Below are positions 43,627-52,095 of a stretch of DNA of 64,000 nt, piece by piece; position 1 is the first letter of the stretch, and each line of letters begins with the position of its first letter. Origin of the DNA: Paenibacillus prosopidis. Lineage in GTDB: Bacteria; Bacillota; Bacilli; Paenibacillales; Paenibacillaceae. The notes beneath the pieces were generated by a model. It did no database searches and had not been told where the DNA came from. It worked only from the letters and a program-made list of their open reading frames with translations. The stretch lies in contig NZ_QPJD01000014.1 of the NCBI RefSeq assembly GCF_003337375.1, positions 123,384 through 187,383 of the forward strand, read 5' to 3'. The translations under genes were made by a program, and so were the position numbers.

Positions 43627-44985
43627 GTGACTTTGCGTTCAGAACGACTTGCTGCCATGAACAAAGCGCATGTGTGGCATCCTTTCACGCAGATGAAAGA
43701 CTATAACAGCTCCGACCCGCTCATCATCGAACGAGGCGAAGGCATCATGCTCTATGACATCCAGGGGCGTGCTTATTATGACGGCTTCTCGTCGGTTTGG
43801 CTTAATGTTCATGGGCACAATGTACCGGAGCTTAATCAGGCGATTACAGACCAGTTGACGCGTGTCGCGCACTCCACTCTGCTCGGAATGGCCAACGTGC
43901 CGGCCATCGAGCTTGCTGAGAAGCTTGTACGAATTGCTCCTGAAGGATTACATAAGGTATTTTATTCCGATGCCGGGGCAACCGGCGTTGAGATTGCTTT
44001 GAAAATGGCTTTTCAATATTGGCATAACCAGGGCGTGCGCGGCAAAACATCGTTCATTACCATGAAACAGGCGTACCACGGTGACACAATTGGAGCTGTT
44101 AGCGTAGGCGCGATTCCGCTGTATCATGAGATATTTCGCCCTATGCTGTTTCCCTCGCATGTCATTCCGTATCCTAATGCCTATCGTCAAGGAGGCGCAG
44201 CGGTTGCGATGGAAGAAACGCTGTCCGGCTTGCGGCTTCTGCTCGAGACGAGAGCCGATGAGATTGCGGCTCTTATTGTGGAACCGATCGTTCAGGGGGC
44301 AAGCGGCATCATGGTCATGCCTCCGGGATGCTTAAGCGAAATGGCTGCGCTGTGCCGCAAGCACGGTGTACTGCTCATCGCTGATGAGGTGGCCACCGGG
44401 TTCGGCCGGACGGGCGCTATGTTTGCTTGCGATCATGAAGAGGTTTCACCTGATCTTATGGTCATTGGAAAAGGGCTTACCGGCGGCTACTTGCCTGTGG
44501 CTGCGACGCTTGCCACGGATCAGGTATACAACGCCTTTTATGCGGATTATGAGGAGCAGAAAACGTTCTTCCACGGCCATTCCTACACGGGCAATCCTCT
44601 TGGCTGCGCCGTTGCTTTGCGCAGTTTGGAGTTGTTTGAAGAGCGAAACATCGTGGAAGGCGTGAAGGTGAAAGCGTCATTTGTAGAACAGAAGCTGAAA
44701 TCGCTAATAGATAGGCCGCACGTCGGCGATATCCGGCAAAAGGGGCTTATGGTGGGTATCGAGCTTGTACGAGATAAGGTGTCGCGCGAGCCATACGATT
44801 GGACGGAACGAATCGGCGTTCGCACGAGCCTGCGGGCGAGAGAGCTTGGCATGCTGACGAGGCCGCTTGGGAACGTTATCGTCTTCATTCCCCCGCTCGT
44901 GAGCACGGAGGCTGAGCTTGACGCAATGACCGATATTTTGGCCGATGCCATCATTAGCGTGACCGAGAATGGTTGGGGTGCATGA
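43627..44985 (+). CDS. bioA: Adenosylmethionine-8-amino-7-oxononanoate aminotransferase
   Basis: 452 residues, class III PLP aminotransferase. Features: H-V-W-H-P-F-T-Q-M-K-D at the N-terminus, typical of BioA; A-Y-H-G-D-T-I-G-A-V-S-V-G; L-I-A-D-E-V-A-T-G-F-G-R-T-G; and the PLP lysine in G-K-G-L-T-G-G-Y-L-P. It makes 7,8-diaminononanoate from KAPA, using SAM (or lysine in some Bacilli) as amino donor. GTG start with GGAGGGGG 6 bp upstream. First gene of the operon; its TGA overlaps the bioD ATG. Confidence 0.95.
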   Translation: MTLRSERLAAMNKAHVWHPFTQMKDYNSSDPLIIERGEGIMLYDIQGRAYYDGFSSVWLNVHGHNVPELNQAITDQLTRVAHSTLLGMANVPAIELAEKLVRIAPEGLHKVFYSDAGATGVEIALKMAFQYWHNQGVRGKTSFITMKQAYHGDTIGAVSVGAIPLYHEIFRPMLFPSHVIPYPNAYRQGGAAVAMEETLSGLRLLLETRADEIAALIVEPIVQGASGIMVMPPGCLSEMAALCRKHGVLLIADEVATGFGRTGAMFACDHEEVSPDLMVIGKGLTGGYLPVAATLATDQVYNAFYADYEEQKTFFHGHSYTGNPLGCAVALRSLELFEERNIVEGVKVKASFVEQKLKSLIDRPHVGDIRQKGLMVGIELVRDKVSREPYDWTERIGVRTSLRARELGMLTRPLGNVIVFIPPLVSTEAELDAMTDILADAIISVTENGWGA

Positions 44986-45731
44986 ATAGGATGACAGCCG
45001 AAACGGCCTTTCGTGGAATATTCGTTACGGGTACGGATACCGGTGTCGGGAAGACGGTTGTGACCGCTGCAATCGTCGCTGCGCTTCGGGACGAGGGGCA
45101 GCATGTCGGTGTCTGGAAGCCGGTGCAATCAGGCGGGTCACTTGGAAGCGGGATGACGGATGCCGAACGTTTGCTGCAGAGTACGGGTATAGAGGAGCAG
45201 CCCGAGACGGTAGCATCATTTACATTCACAGAACCGCTTACACCGATGCTCGCCGCCAAGCAGGCTGGTGTGAAGCTGACGTTGGAAGGAATATTAGCGG
45301 CAGGCGAACCGCTGATGAAACGTTATGATGCCTTGTTTGTTGAAGGCGCAGGGGGCGTCGCCGTTCCTCTAACCGATGACGCCATGGTGGCGGACTTGAT
45401 TGCGGAGCTTCGTTTACCAGCTCTAATCGTGGCCAGGTCCGGGCTCGGTACGATTAATCATACTCTATTGACCGTGTCCATGCTTCGGCAACGTAATATA
45501 CCGATCATAGGCATTGTCATGAACGAGGGTGAGCTGTCAGATCAGCAGGACGACCCGAGCATCGCTACGAACGCGGATTTGATCGAACAATACAGCGGTA
45601 TTAAAGTGCTTGGCCGTTTCCCGCGCATGCATCAAGCAGCCGATACGGAAACGCTAATCCAAGCCGTACGAGAAACGATTGAATTATGGCCTGTTAGACA
45701 GGCGCTTGCCGTACATAACATGGGAGGTTGA
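44982..45731 (+). CDS. bioD: Dethiobiotin synthetase
   Basis: 249 residues with the P-loop V-T-G-T-D-T-G-V-G-K-T near residue 12, K-P-V-Q-S-G, and V-E-G-A-G-G-V-A-V-P. It closes the ureido ring of diaminononanoate with CO2 and ATP. ATG 44982 overlaps the bioA stop (ATGA), so translation is coupled. Confidence 0.95.
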   Translation: MNRMTAETAFRGIFVTGTDTGVGKTVVTAAIVAALRDEGQHVGVWKPVQSGGSLGSGMTDAERLLQSTGIEEQPETVASFTFTEPLTPMLAAKQAGVKLTLEGILAAGEPLMKRYDALFVEGAGGVAVPLTDDAMVADLIAELRLPALIVARSGLGTINHTLLTVSMLRQRNIPIIGIVMNEGELSDQQDDPSIATNADLIEQYSGIKVLGRFPRMHQAADTETLIQAVRETIELWPVRQALAVHNMGG

Positions 45732-45736
45732 TTAGG

Positions 45737-46735
45737 ATGATAACGATTGCCGCAAATAAGGATTGGCTGTCTCTAGCCCAAAAAGCGCTGAACGGAGAAT
45801 GTCTAACGTTAGAGGATGGCCTCGCTGTTCTCGAGGCCGACAACGATGAGGTGCTGCCGCTGCTGCAGGCGGTTTATAGGGTGCGGCAGCATTTTTACGG
45901 TAAAAAAGTGAAGCTAAACATGATTATCAACGCCAAAAGCGGCCTTTGTCCGGAGGACTGCGGTTACTGCTCACAATCCATTGTGTCGACTGCGCCGGTC
46001 AAGAAATACACGCTGCTCGATAAGGATACGTTATTAGCCGGGGCACGTGAAGCGATGGCGCGCAAAGCAGGTACCTATTGCATCGTAGCGGCCGGAAAAG
46101 GTCCAACGGATAAAGAGCTTGATCAAGTTGTCGAAGCGGTCAAAGAAATAGCCGATACGATGCCGCTTAAAATATGCGCATGCCTTGGCATTTTGAAGGA
46201 TGATCAGGCCAAACGGCTTGCGGAAGCCGGCGTACACCGGTACAACCACAATTTGAACACAAGTAAAGCAAACTATCCATCGATTACAACGACTCATACA
46301 TACGATCAACGGGTGGAAACGGTAGAAAAAGTGAAAACGTACGGCATGTCCCCCTGCTCCGGCGTCATTATCGGAATGGGCGAGACGAACCAGGAAATCG
46401 TTGAAATGGCATTCGCGCTAAGAGAGCTTGATGCGGATTCGATTCCAATCAACTTTCTGAACGCCATACCGGGGACGCCTCTGGAAAATGCGGGCCGCAC
46501 ACCGGCCATGAAAGCGCTGAAGGTATTGGCTTTATTCCGGCTAATTTGTCCGTCCAAAGAAATCCGTGTGGCGGGCGGCCGCGAGGTTAATCTCCGTACG
46601 CTGCAGCCTCTGTCTCTGTACGCTGCGAATTCAGTTTTTGTAGGTGATTACTTGACGACTCAAGGCCAAGAAGCATTGGCTGATTATCAGATGATTGAAG
46701 ATTTGGGCTTTGAGATTGAAATGTGTGCCCTATAA
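45737..46735 (+). CDS. bioB: Biotin synthase
   Basis: Radical SAM enzyme that inserts sulfur into dethiobiotin. C-P-E-D-C-G-Y-C carries the three cysteines of the 4Fe-4S cluster. The second-cluster ligands expected from the family include the cysteine in K-I-C-A-C-L-G and R-V-A-G-G-R-E. GGGAGG 9 bp before ATG 45737; the TTG at 45728 overlaps the bioD stop but is too close to the site. 332 residues, usual for BioB. Confidence 0.96.
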   Translation: MITIAANKDWLSLAQKALNGECLTLEDGLAVLEADNDEVLPLLQAVYRVRQHFYGKKVKLNMIINAKSGLCPEDCGYCSQSIVSTAPVKKYTLLDKDTLLAGAREAMARKAGTYCIVAAGKGPTDKELDQVVEAVKEIADTMPLKICACLGILKDDQAKRLAEAGVHRYNHNLNTSKANYPSITTTHTYDQRVETVEKVKTYGMSPCSGVIIGMGETNQEIVEMAFALRELDADSIPINFLNAIPGTPLENAGRTPAMKALKVLALFRLICPSKEIRVAGGREVNLRTLQPLSLYAANSVFVGDYLTTQGQEALADYQMIEDLGFEIEMCAL

Positions 46736-46751
46736 GGCGGCGGTATTACCA

Positions 46752-47933
46752 ATGATGAACTGGATGGAGAAAGAACTTGCGGCATTGGCCGAGCAAGCGC
46801 TGGAGCGTTCCTTGACCTCCAGCGCTCCGGTTCCGGGGCGTCCCGGTTATGTGATGAGGGGAGAGCGTATGCTGCTCAACTTATCCTCGAATGATTACCT
46901 TGGTCTTGTCGGGCATCCCGTCATTATTGAGGCGATGCGTGAGGCTTTGCTCATCGAGGGAGCCGGCTCGGGCGCATCCCGTCTTGTGACCGGCAACCGG
47001 TTGCCGTACCGTCATCTCGAAGAAGCGCTAGCCGCTTGGCAGAAAAGCGAGGCAGCGCTTGTTTTCGCCAACGGCTATGCGGCAAACGTGGGTGTCATTC
47101 AGGCGCTCGCGGGCCGGGGAGATGTAGTTTTTAGCGATCAGCTCAACCATGCCAGCATAGTGGATGGCATTACATTGAGCCGCGCAGAGCATGCCCGGTA
47201 CCGCCATAACGATATGGAGCATTTACGCTTGCTGTTAAACAAGCACCGAGATAAACGGCGCAAGCTGATTATAACGGACACTATCTTCTCCATGGACGGC
47301 GATTGCGCGCCATTGCATGAATTGGCTGCGCTTAAACAGGAATACGGAGCGATGCTGATGGTGGATGAGGCACATAGCGGAGGCATTTATGGCCCGCGAG
47401 GCGAGGGACTTTGCCATAAGCTCGGGCTGTCAGACGAGGTGGATGTCCACATGGGAACGTTCAGCAAATCGTTTGGAGTCTACGGCGCCTATGTCAGCGG
47501 CAGCCATACGCTCATTCGATGGCTAATCAATAAAGCGAGGCCGCTCATCTATTCGACAGCGCTGCCTCCTTCTCTCGTAAGCGGCATTTCACAAGCATTA
47601 GCTTTGGTACAAGCCGACCAATGGCGCCGTGAACGACTTATTGCGGCAAGCCGGTTGTTTCGGTCCTTGCTTGGCAAGGCCGGATTTGAAGTCGGTTCCG
47701 GCGATTCACCTATTGTACCGGTTATCGTCGGCGATAACGATACGGCTCTGCGTTTCAGCAGTGCTCTTGCTGAGGAAGGCATCGCGGCAGTGGCGATTCG
47801 TCCTCCTACTGTGCCTGAAGGTACAGCGCGCATCCGCTTTTCCTTGTCAGCCGTCCACACCGATGAAGAGCTGAGTGATGCGGCAGCTTCTATACGAACA
47901 ATTGGTGTCAAACTGGGAGTGCTGAAATCATGA
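46752..47933 (+). CDS. bioF: 8-amino-7-oxononanoate synthase
   Basis: 393 residues, alpha-oxoamine synthase. Motifs: N-L-S-S-N-D-Y-L-G-L, G-A-G-S-G-A-S-R-L-V-T-G, V-D-E-A-H-S-G-G-I-Y-G and the PLP lysine in T-F-S-K-S-F-G. It joins pimeloyl-ACP/CoA with alanine. ATG 46752 follows the bioB stop by 16 bp; the frame is open further upstream inside bioB without a site. Confidence 0.95.
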   Translation: MMNWMEKELAALAEQALERSLTSSAPVPGRPGYVMRGERMLLNLSSNDYLGLVGHPVIIEAMREALLIEGAGSGASRLVTGNRLPYRHLEEALAAWQKSEAALVFANGYAANVGVIQALAGRGDVVFSDQLNHASIVDGITLSRAEHARYRHNDMEHLRLLLNKHRDKRRKLIITDTIFSMDGDCAPLHELAALKQEYGAMLMVDEAHSGGIYGPRGEGLCHKLGLSDEVDVHMGTFSKSFGVYGAYVSGSHTLIRWLINKARPLIYSTALPPSLVSGISQALALVQADQWRRERLIAASRLFRSLLGKAGFEVGSGDSPIVPVIVGDNDTALRFSSALAEEGIAAVAIRPPTVPEGTARIRFSLSAVHTDEELSDAAASIRTIGVKLGVLKS

Positions 47934-48691
47934 CGATGCCGGGTACGAGCGGCACCATCTTATGGCTTACGGGATGGAGTATGCCCAATTCAGTTTTTGA
48001 CAAGCTGCAGGCTTTGCTGCCGGAGTTTCATCATGGTTTTATAAATTACAGTGAAGCCGGTTCAATGGTTGAGATGCTTGCCATTACGGAAACGACTGTA
48101 AGGGAAGTCCGGGTATCTGCTGGTTCGGATTTTATGGGGCTGCAACGCCCGTTATTGATCGGTGGTTGGTCGCTAGGTGGATTACTCGCGCTGCGGCTCG
48201 CTTCAAAAGGGTTTGTGGATGGCCTTATACTGCTAGCTGCAACCGCCCGTTTCACCAGTCCCAAGGAACAGAACGACCGGGGTTGGCCGGATGTCTATGT
48301 TCGCCAGATGATCGCAGCACTTAAAAAGGATCGATATGCCGTAGAAAACAATTTCCGGCAAATGCTGTTTACGGACGCGGAATGGAAATCAGGGCTCGGT
48401 GAAGTACTACCTCCAATCGGCAGTTGGACAACATCATCACTAATAGCCGGTCTTCAAGTACTGCGCGAGGAGGAGTGTCTGTCCTACCTGCCGGAAATCC
48501 ATTGTCCGGTTCTTCTTATCCATGGAGCCGAGGATAAGATTTGTCCTTATGGCGCTGCGGAGGAGCTGCTCGCGCAACTGCCGCAAGGGAGGCTCATAAC
48601 AATCGGGGAATGCGGGCATGTGCCGTTTCTGGGAAGGGAGGAAGGCATAGCCGGGGAAATAAGGAGATGGTGGTATGGATACCAGGATTAA
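47930..48691 (+). CDS. BioH-like alpha/beta hydrolase (probable pimeloyl-ACP methyl ester esterase)
   Basis: 253 residues. Nucleophile elbow G-G-W-S-L-G-G near residue 78, acid in H-G-A-E-D-K-I, and histidine in G-E-C-G-H-V-P-F-L. Placement between bioF and bioC is the strongest argument: BioC methylates malonyl-ACP and a hydrolase must remove the methyl group after chain extension. It is shorter and quite different from E. coli BioH, so it might represent another gatekeeper type (BioG, BioK, BioJ or BioV are known alternatives). ATG overlaps the bioF stop. Confidence 0.8.
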   Translation: MTMPGTSGTILWLTGWSMPNSVFDKLQALLPEFHHGFINYSEAGSMVEMLAITETTVREVRVSAGSDFMGLQRPLLIGGWSLGGLLALRLASKGFVDGLILLAATARFTSPKEQNDRGWPDVYVRQMIAALKKDRYAVENNFRQMLFTDAEWKSGLGEVLPPIGSWTTSSLIAGLQVLREEECLSYLPEIHCPVLLIHGAEDKICPYGAAEELLAQLPQGRLITIGECGHVPFLGREEGIAGEIRRWWYGYQD

Positions 48692-49511
48692 CTCGATCCG
48701 ACGTCAATTTAATCGAAGCGCAGAGGGCTCGTATGATAGCCATGCACTCGTGCAGCGCAGCATGGCAGGCAGGCTTGCAAAGTCACTTCATGGGTGGATG
48801 GATGAAAGTGAAGCGGACGGGGGCACCATACTCGAGATTGGCTGCGGCACTGGTATTTTGACCGAACTTTTGCTGAACGGTTGGCCTTGTTCTTCCATTA
48901 CGGCTCTTGATATTGCCCCGGAAATGATAGAGGCGGCAGAGCAGCGAGTCAGTTCTTTTGGTCAATCGGCCCGTGTTCGCTTTCTGCCTGCCGATGTAGA
49001 AACGTGGGCAGCTGAAGCACCACCTGCCTCGTTCAACCTCATCGTCTCCAACGCCTGCTTTCAATGGCTCCGAAATCCGAAGGAAACGCTAGGGTTCCTG
49101 CGACGTCTGCTCCGCCCTGGAGGTATGCTGGCGTTCACGACTTTCGGGCCGGATACGTTCAGCGAGCTGCATGAGTCATTTGCTGAAGCTTACCGTGCCG
49201 GCGGGATGGAGCCGCAGCGGCACGGCCTTTCTTTTCAACCGTCAGCCCAGTGGCAAATTATGCTTAGAGAAGCAGGCTTCCGCAGCATACATTTCGATCG
49301 TTCTATCGAACAGGAAAGGCATGCTTCTGTAAGGGATTTTCTGCTTTCGGTCAAAGCGGTTGGAGCAAGCACATCGGAGGCAGCATCGCGCGGACTCGGT
49401 TCCCGGCGATTGTTTGCCGAGATGTTTAAGAAGTACGAGGATAAGTTCAGTATTCCTGGAGGCGTCGCCGCTTCTTATGAGGTTATATTGATACAAGCAA
49501 TTAGTGATTAA
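48675..49511 (+). CDS. bioC: Malonyl-ACP O-methyltransferase
   Basis: 278 residues, class I SAM-dependent methyltransferase. I-L-E-I-G-C-G-T-G-I-L-T is SAM motif I; N-A-C-F-Q-W-L is the BioC-typical post-motif; F-S-E-L-H-E-S-F follows as in other BioC. It disguises malonyl-ACP as a methyl ester to start pimelate synthesis by the fatty acid machinery. The start lies inside the preceding gene by 17 bp. Last gene of the operon. Confidence 0.92.
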   Translation: MDTRINSIRRQFNRSAEGSYDSHALVQRSMAGRLAKSLHGWMDESEADGGTILEIGCGTGILTELLLNGWPCSSITALDIAPEMIEAAEQRVSSFGQSARVRFLPADVETWAAEAPPASFNLIVSNACFQWLRNPKETLGFLRRLLRPGGMLAFTTFGPDTFSELHESFAEAYRAGGMEPQRHGLSFQPSAQWQIMLREAGFRSIHFDRSIEQERHASVRDFLLSVKAVGASTSEAASRGLGSRRLFAEMFKKYEDKFSIPGGVAASYEVILIQAISD

Positions 49512-49584
49512 GAAAAATGATCGGTTCATCCCCTGTCACTATAATTAAAAAAGACAACAAATATTGGCTTCAGAGCTTCCAAAG

Positions 49585-49610
49585 TAGAGCTAGACATTAG
49601 CTCTATTTTA
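49585..49610. terminator. Terminator at the end of the biotin operon
   Basis: TAGAGCTA/TAGCTCTA stem with a GACAT loop and TTTTA. It overlaps the stop of the convergent small gene and probably serves both directions. Confidence 0.75.
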
Positions 49611-49872
49611 GTTTGTCAATTTTCTTCTCAGCTACATTGAATAATATTCTTACAAATAGAATACCGATAATCATGAAAACAAGAACAACCCCAAAAGTAT
49701 GCAAAGCCGGATTTGTCGAGGCAGTTTTCCAAAACATTGGTAAAACGCCAATGCTCGCATCACTTCCCAAATAAACAACAACCCAAATTTGATAAATTTT
49801 CGCTATTATGTAACCCAAAACCAAACCTATAAGTCCGCCTAAATAATAATAAGGATGGCTCTTTTTTTCCAT
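49603..49872 (-). CDS. Small membrane protein, unknown function
   Basis: About 89 residues with two membrane helices (L-G-G-L-I-G-L-V-L-G-Y-I-I near the start, and F-G-V-V-L-V-F-M-I-I-G-I-L near residue 65) and a basic C-terminus. AAGAAGG precedes ATG 49872 by 6 bp. Resembles generic YtpI-like or DUF-type small proteins but no family is recognised. Confidence 0.6.
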   Translation of the reverse strand: MEKKSHPYYYLGGLIGLVLGYIIAKIYQIWVVVYLGSDASIGVLPMFWKTASTNPALHTFGVVLVFMIIGILFVRILFNVAEKKIDKLK

Positions 49873-50104
49873 CATGCACCTTCTTTCTGACTTGTTGAGA
49901 AAGTCTATTCCGTATGTACATCTGTGCATGCCAAAAGAAAACGGTTATAAAGTATTTTAACCGCTTAGTAAACTTTTTGAAAGATTCTTACTAGCATATT
50001 CCGACATGTTTATGAGAAAACATTAACCCAATTCTGGGTCTGTAGCGGGATGCAGGCTAACACTTCGTATGGCAAAGTAATACTAAGAGTTACATTTTTA
50101 ATGT

Positions 50105-50186
50105 GCTTATGCTAACGAAGCAAGTTTTGCACCCCACAAAACTTAAGCATAAGCTTACGAAGCAAGTTTTGAACCCCACAAAACTT
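50105..50186 (+). repeat. Nested hairpin repeats upstream of the parM-like gene
   Basis: Two 30-bp copies of ACGAAGCAAGTTTTG plus CACCCCACAAAACTT at 50115-50144 and 50157-50186, one mismatch, period 42 bp. Each holds an AAGTTTTG/CAAAACTT stem. The first is further enclosed by GCTTATGCT (50105-50113) and AGCATAAGC (50146-50154). The copy near the gene ends 19 bp before its ATG. It could be a centromere-like parC site, a terminator pair or a dispersed repeat. Confidence 0.8.
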
Positions 50187-50204
50187 TTGAGGAGGAAGGC
50201 TATT

Positions 50205-51401
50205 ATGAATTTTCATTTTTTTGTAGGCAACGATAACGGAAACAGTGAACACGACCTGATTATTGACGGTAAATTGATCCAGCAGCCGAATGTCAATTGT
50301 ACGGTGGACGAGCTCCCATGGAGCGAAGAGCAGTCACCGGAAAGCTTTATCAAAAACCTTCAGGACCAATTGGTCGTAACGATCGATTCGCCGGCAGCAA
50401 GGCCAGGCATGTATTATGTCGGCAAATTTGCTCTTGAAAGCGGAGAAATTTTAGATAACCTGCAGATCGGAATCGATTTGAAGAGCGATATGGATTTACC
50501 GGTTATAAATACATTGGCTCAAATTGCGGCTATTGCTGTACAGAAGGCATACGAGGAAGAGAAGAAGATACCGGATCACATCGATGTGGAAGTAGATATG
50601 GCGACTGCTCTGCCGGTCACGCAGCATACGGACGAAACGTCGGCGAAGTTCGAGAAACGGTTTACAACGGGCTCCCATCATGTGACGGTTCATTTAGGTA
50701 TTTTGCGTGTGGCAGTGAAAATCGTGTTTCCATATGCAAAAGTGGTGCCGGAAGCGACACCCGTCATTTTCACGCTTCAGAAGGACGGCGACGGTAATTG
50801 GAGAGAAGGGGAAATCTTTAAGGAATTCCTTGAGTCCTATGGCATCGAGAAGAAATTCAACGGCAGTTATTTTAAGGAGAAACGAATTCTCCATGTCGAT
50901 ATCGGGGACGGCTCAACTGAGTATCCCATTACGGAAGGCAATAAATTTTTGCGGCAATTTGTGCATGGCAGCCATCATGGAGCGGGATATGCAATCGAGG
51001 AAGCACTGGATGAATTTAATCGCCTGATTCACTTGCCTGACAGTCCACGGCAATTTTTCAGCGACGTCATTAAAAATCCTAAGCACAAATATTACGCCCG
51101 GGCGCTCAAGACGTTGAAAAGGCCGCTCGAGAGCCAAGTGAGGCAAATTATTCAAAACGTGAAGCGCCAGCTTACAAAAGCCCGCAATGAAATTGACCTG
51201 ATCTGCGTATACGGAGGAGGAAGTATCCTTATGCGTTCGGTATTATATCCGCAGCTGAAGGAATTATGCGCTGAGCGGGAAATGCAGCTGTTGTATATAC
51301 CGGCTGACTATGCGGTGCAATTAAATGCGATGGGACTGGATGCCTTTGTGCGCGGCAAAATTTACGAGGCTCTTAAAAATAAAGCGGTACAGCCTGCTTA
51401 A
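50205..51401 (+). CDS. ParM/StbA-type actin-like protein
   Basis: 398 residues with an actin fold: V-G-N-D-N-G-N-S near the start (phosphate 1), V-D-I-G-D-G-S-T-E-Y (phosphate 2, near residue 235) and V-Y-G-G-G-S-I-L-M-R (adenosine loop, near residue 335). Such ATPases form filaments that push apart DNA copies in plasmid segregation, and chromosomal relatives of unknown role are common in Bacilli. GGAGG 8-9 bp before ATG 50205 fixes the start; the frame extends upstream through the repeats but without sense. A small acidic gene follows and may be its DNA-binding adaptor. Confidence 0.85.
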   Translation: MNFHFFVGNDNGNSEHDLIIDGKLIQQPNVNCTVDELPWSEEQSPESFIKNLQDQLVVTIDSPAARPGMYYVGKFALESGEILDNLQIGIDLKSDMDLPVINTLAQIAAIAVQKAYEEEKKIPDHIDVEVDMATALPVTQHTDETSAKFEKRFTTGSHHVTVHLGILRVAVKIVFPYAKVVPEATPVIFTLQKDGDGNWREGEIFKEFLESYGIEKKFNGSYFKEKRILHVDIGDGSTEYPITEGNKFLRQFVHGSHHGAGYAIEEALDEFNRLIHLPDSPRQFFSDVIKNPKHKYYARALKTLKRPLESQVRQIIQNVKRQLTKARNEIDLICVYGGGSILMRSVLYPQLKELCAEREMQLLYIPADYAVQLNAMGLDAFVRGKIYEALKNKAVQPA

Positions 51402-51448
51402 GAGAGCATGCTTTCGCGCAATCTAAGGAATTCCGGTAGGTGATTCGA

Positions 51449-51832
51449 ATGAAAAAGACAAAGCAGCCCGGTGATAATATTAGTTTGAAAACGAAAAAAA
51501 CAGAGGATCCGTTAGTGATGCAATGGCTTAATTCACAAACCAATCTCATGGATTCTCTTCGTTATCTAATCGAAAGAGAGATTGTTCAGAACGGCGTGCG
51601 AAATTTGCAGGTGTTTGTCCCGGTCGAAAGGAGCGTATTGCAAGGTTCTGCGGCGATGCCGCAAGAAATCGCATACGTTCCCCACGCTGTAGGGAATCAT
51701 GAATCGGCGGCAGCTGTGGAGGATACAACGGGAAGTCGGGATGATCAGCAGCCCGGGCGGCAGCCCGAGCTTGAGCCGGAACCGCCCACAGAAGAAGAGA
51801 TCGACGATGATGATATTGAGGCGTGGATTTAG
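51449..51832 (+). CDS. Small protein following the parM-like gene (possible ParR-type adaptor)
   Basis: 127 residues. The N-terminal half is basic (M-K-K-T-K-Q), then W-L-N-S-Q-T-N-L-M-D-S-L-R-Y-L-I-E-R-E-I, which resembles the helix pair of small ribbon-helix-helix DNA-binding proteins. The C-terminus is acidic and proline-rich (E-P-E-P-P-T-E-E-E-I-D-D-D-D-I), like tails that contact actin-like filaments. AGGTG precedes ATG 51449. Position directly after parM fits a ParR role; sequence alone does not prove it. Confidence 0.6.
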   Translation: MKKTKQPGDNISLKTKKTEDPLVMQWLNSQTNLMDSLRYLIEREIVQNGVRNLQVFVPVERSVLQGSAAMPQEIAYVPHAVGNHESAAAVEDTTGSRDDQQPGRQPELEPEPPTEEEIDDDDIEAWI

Positions 51833-51890
51833 TGAAGGATCATCTGCATGTTTCGGTAAGACTAAGTAATACTCGGTAATACTTAATAAT

Positions 51891-51938
51891 ACAAAACACT
51901 ACCGAACATCACTTGATGATGCCTGGTGGTGTTTTGTT
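51891..51938 (+). terminator. Terminator after the parM-like cassette
   Basis: ACAAAACACTACC...ATCA pairs with TGAT...GGTGGTGTTTTGT around a CTTGA-type loop; long stem with a few mismatches, 58 bp after the stop. Confidence 0.75.
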
Positions 51939-52095
51939 ATATCGAGTGTTGCATAATCATATGGCGGTACTTCGATTAATAGTGACAAGTCATGTATTTC
52001 CTTATACCATATAGCTATAACAGACTCCACGAAGAGGTGCATGAGAGATAAACCAGCAGAAGGCTTTTCATTATGAAAGCGCTGTAAATTTTATT

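Noticed and set aside
50103..50204. Upstream extension of the parM-like gene
   Set aside because: The extension only translates the two DNA repeats; GGAGG before ATG 50205 gives the real start.
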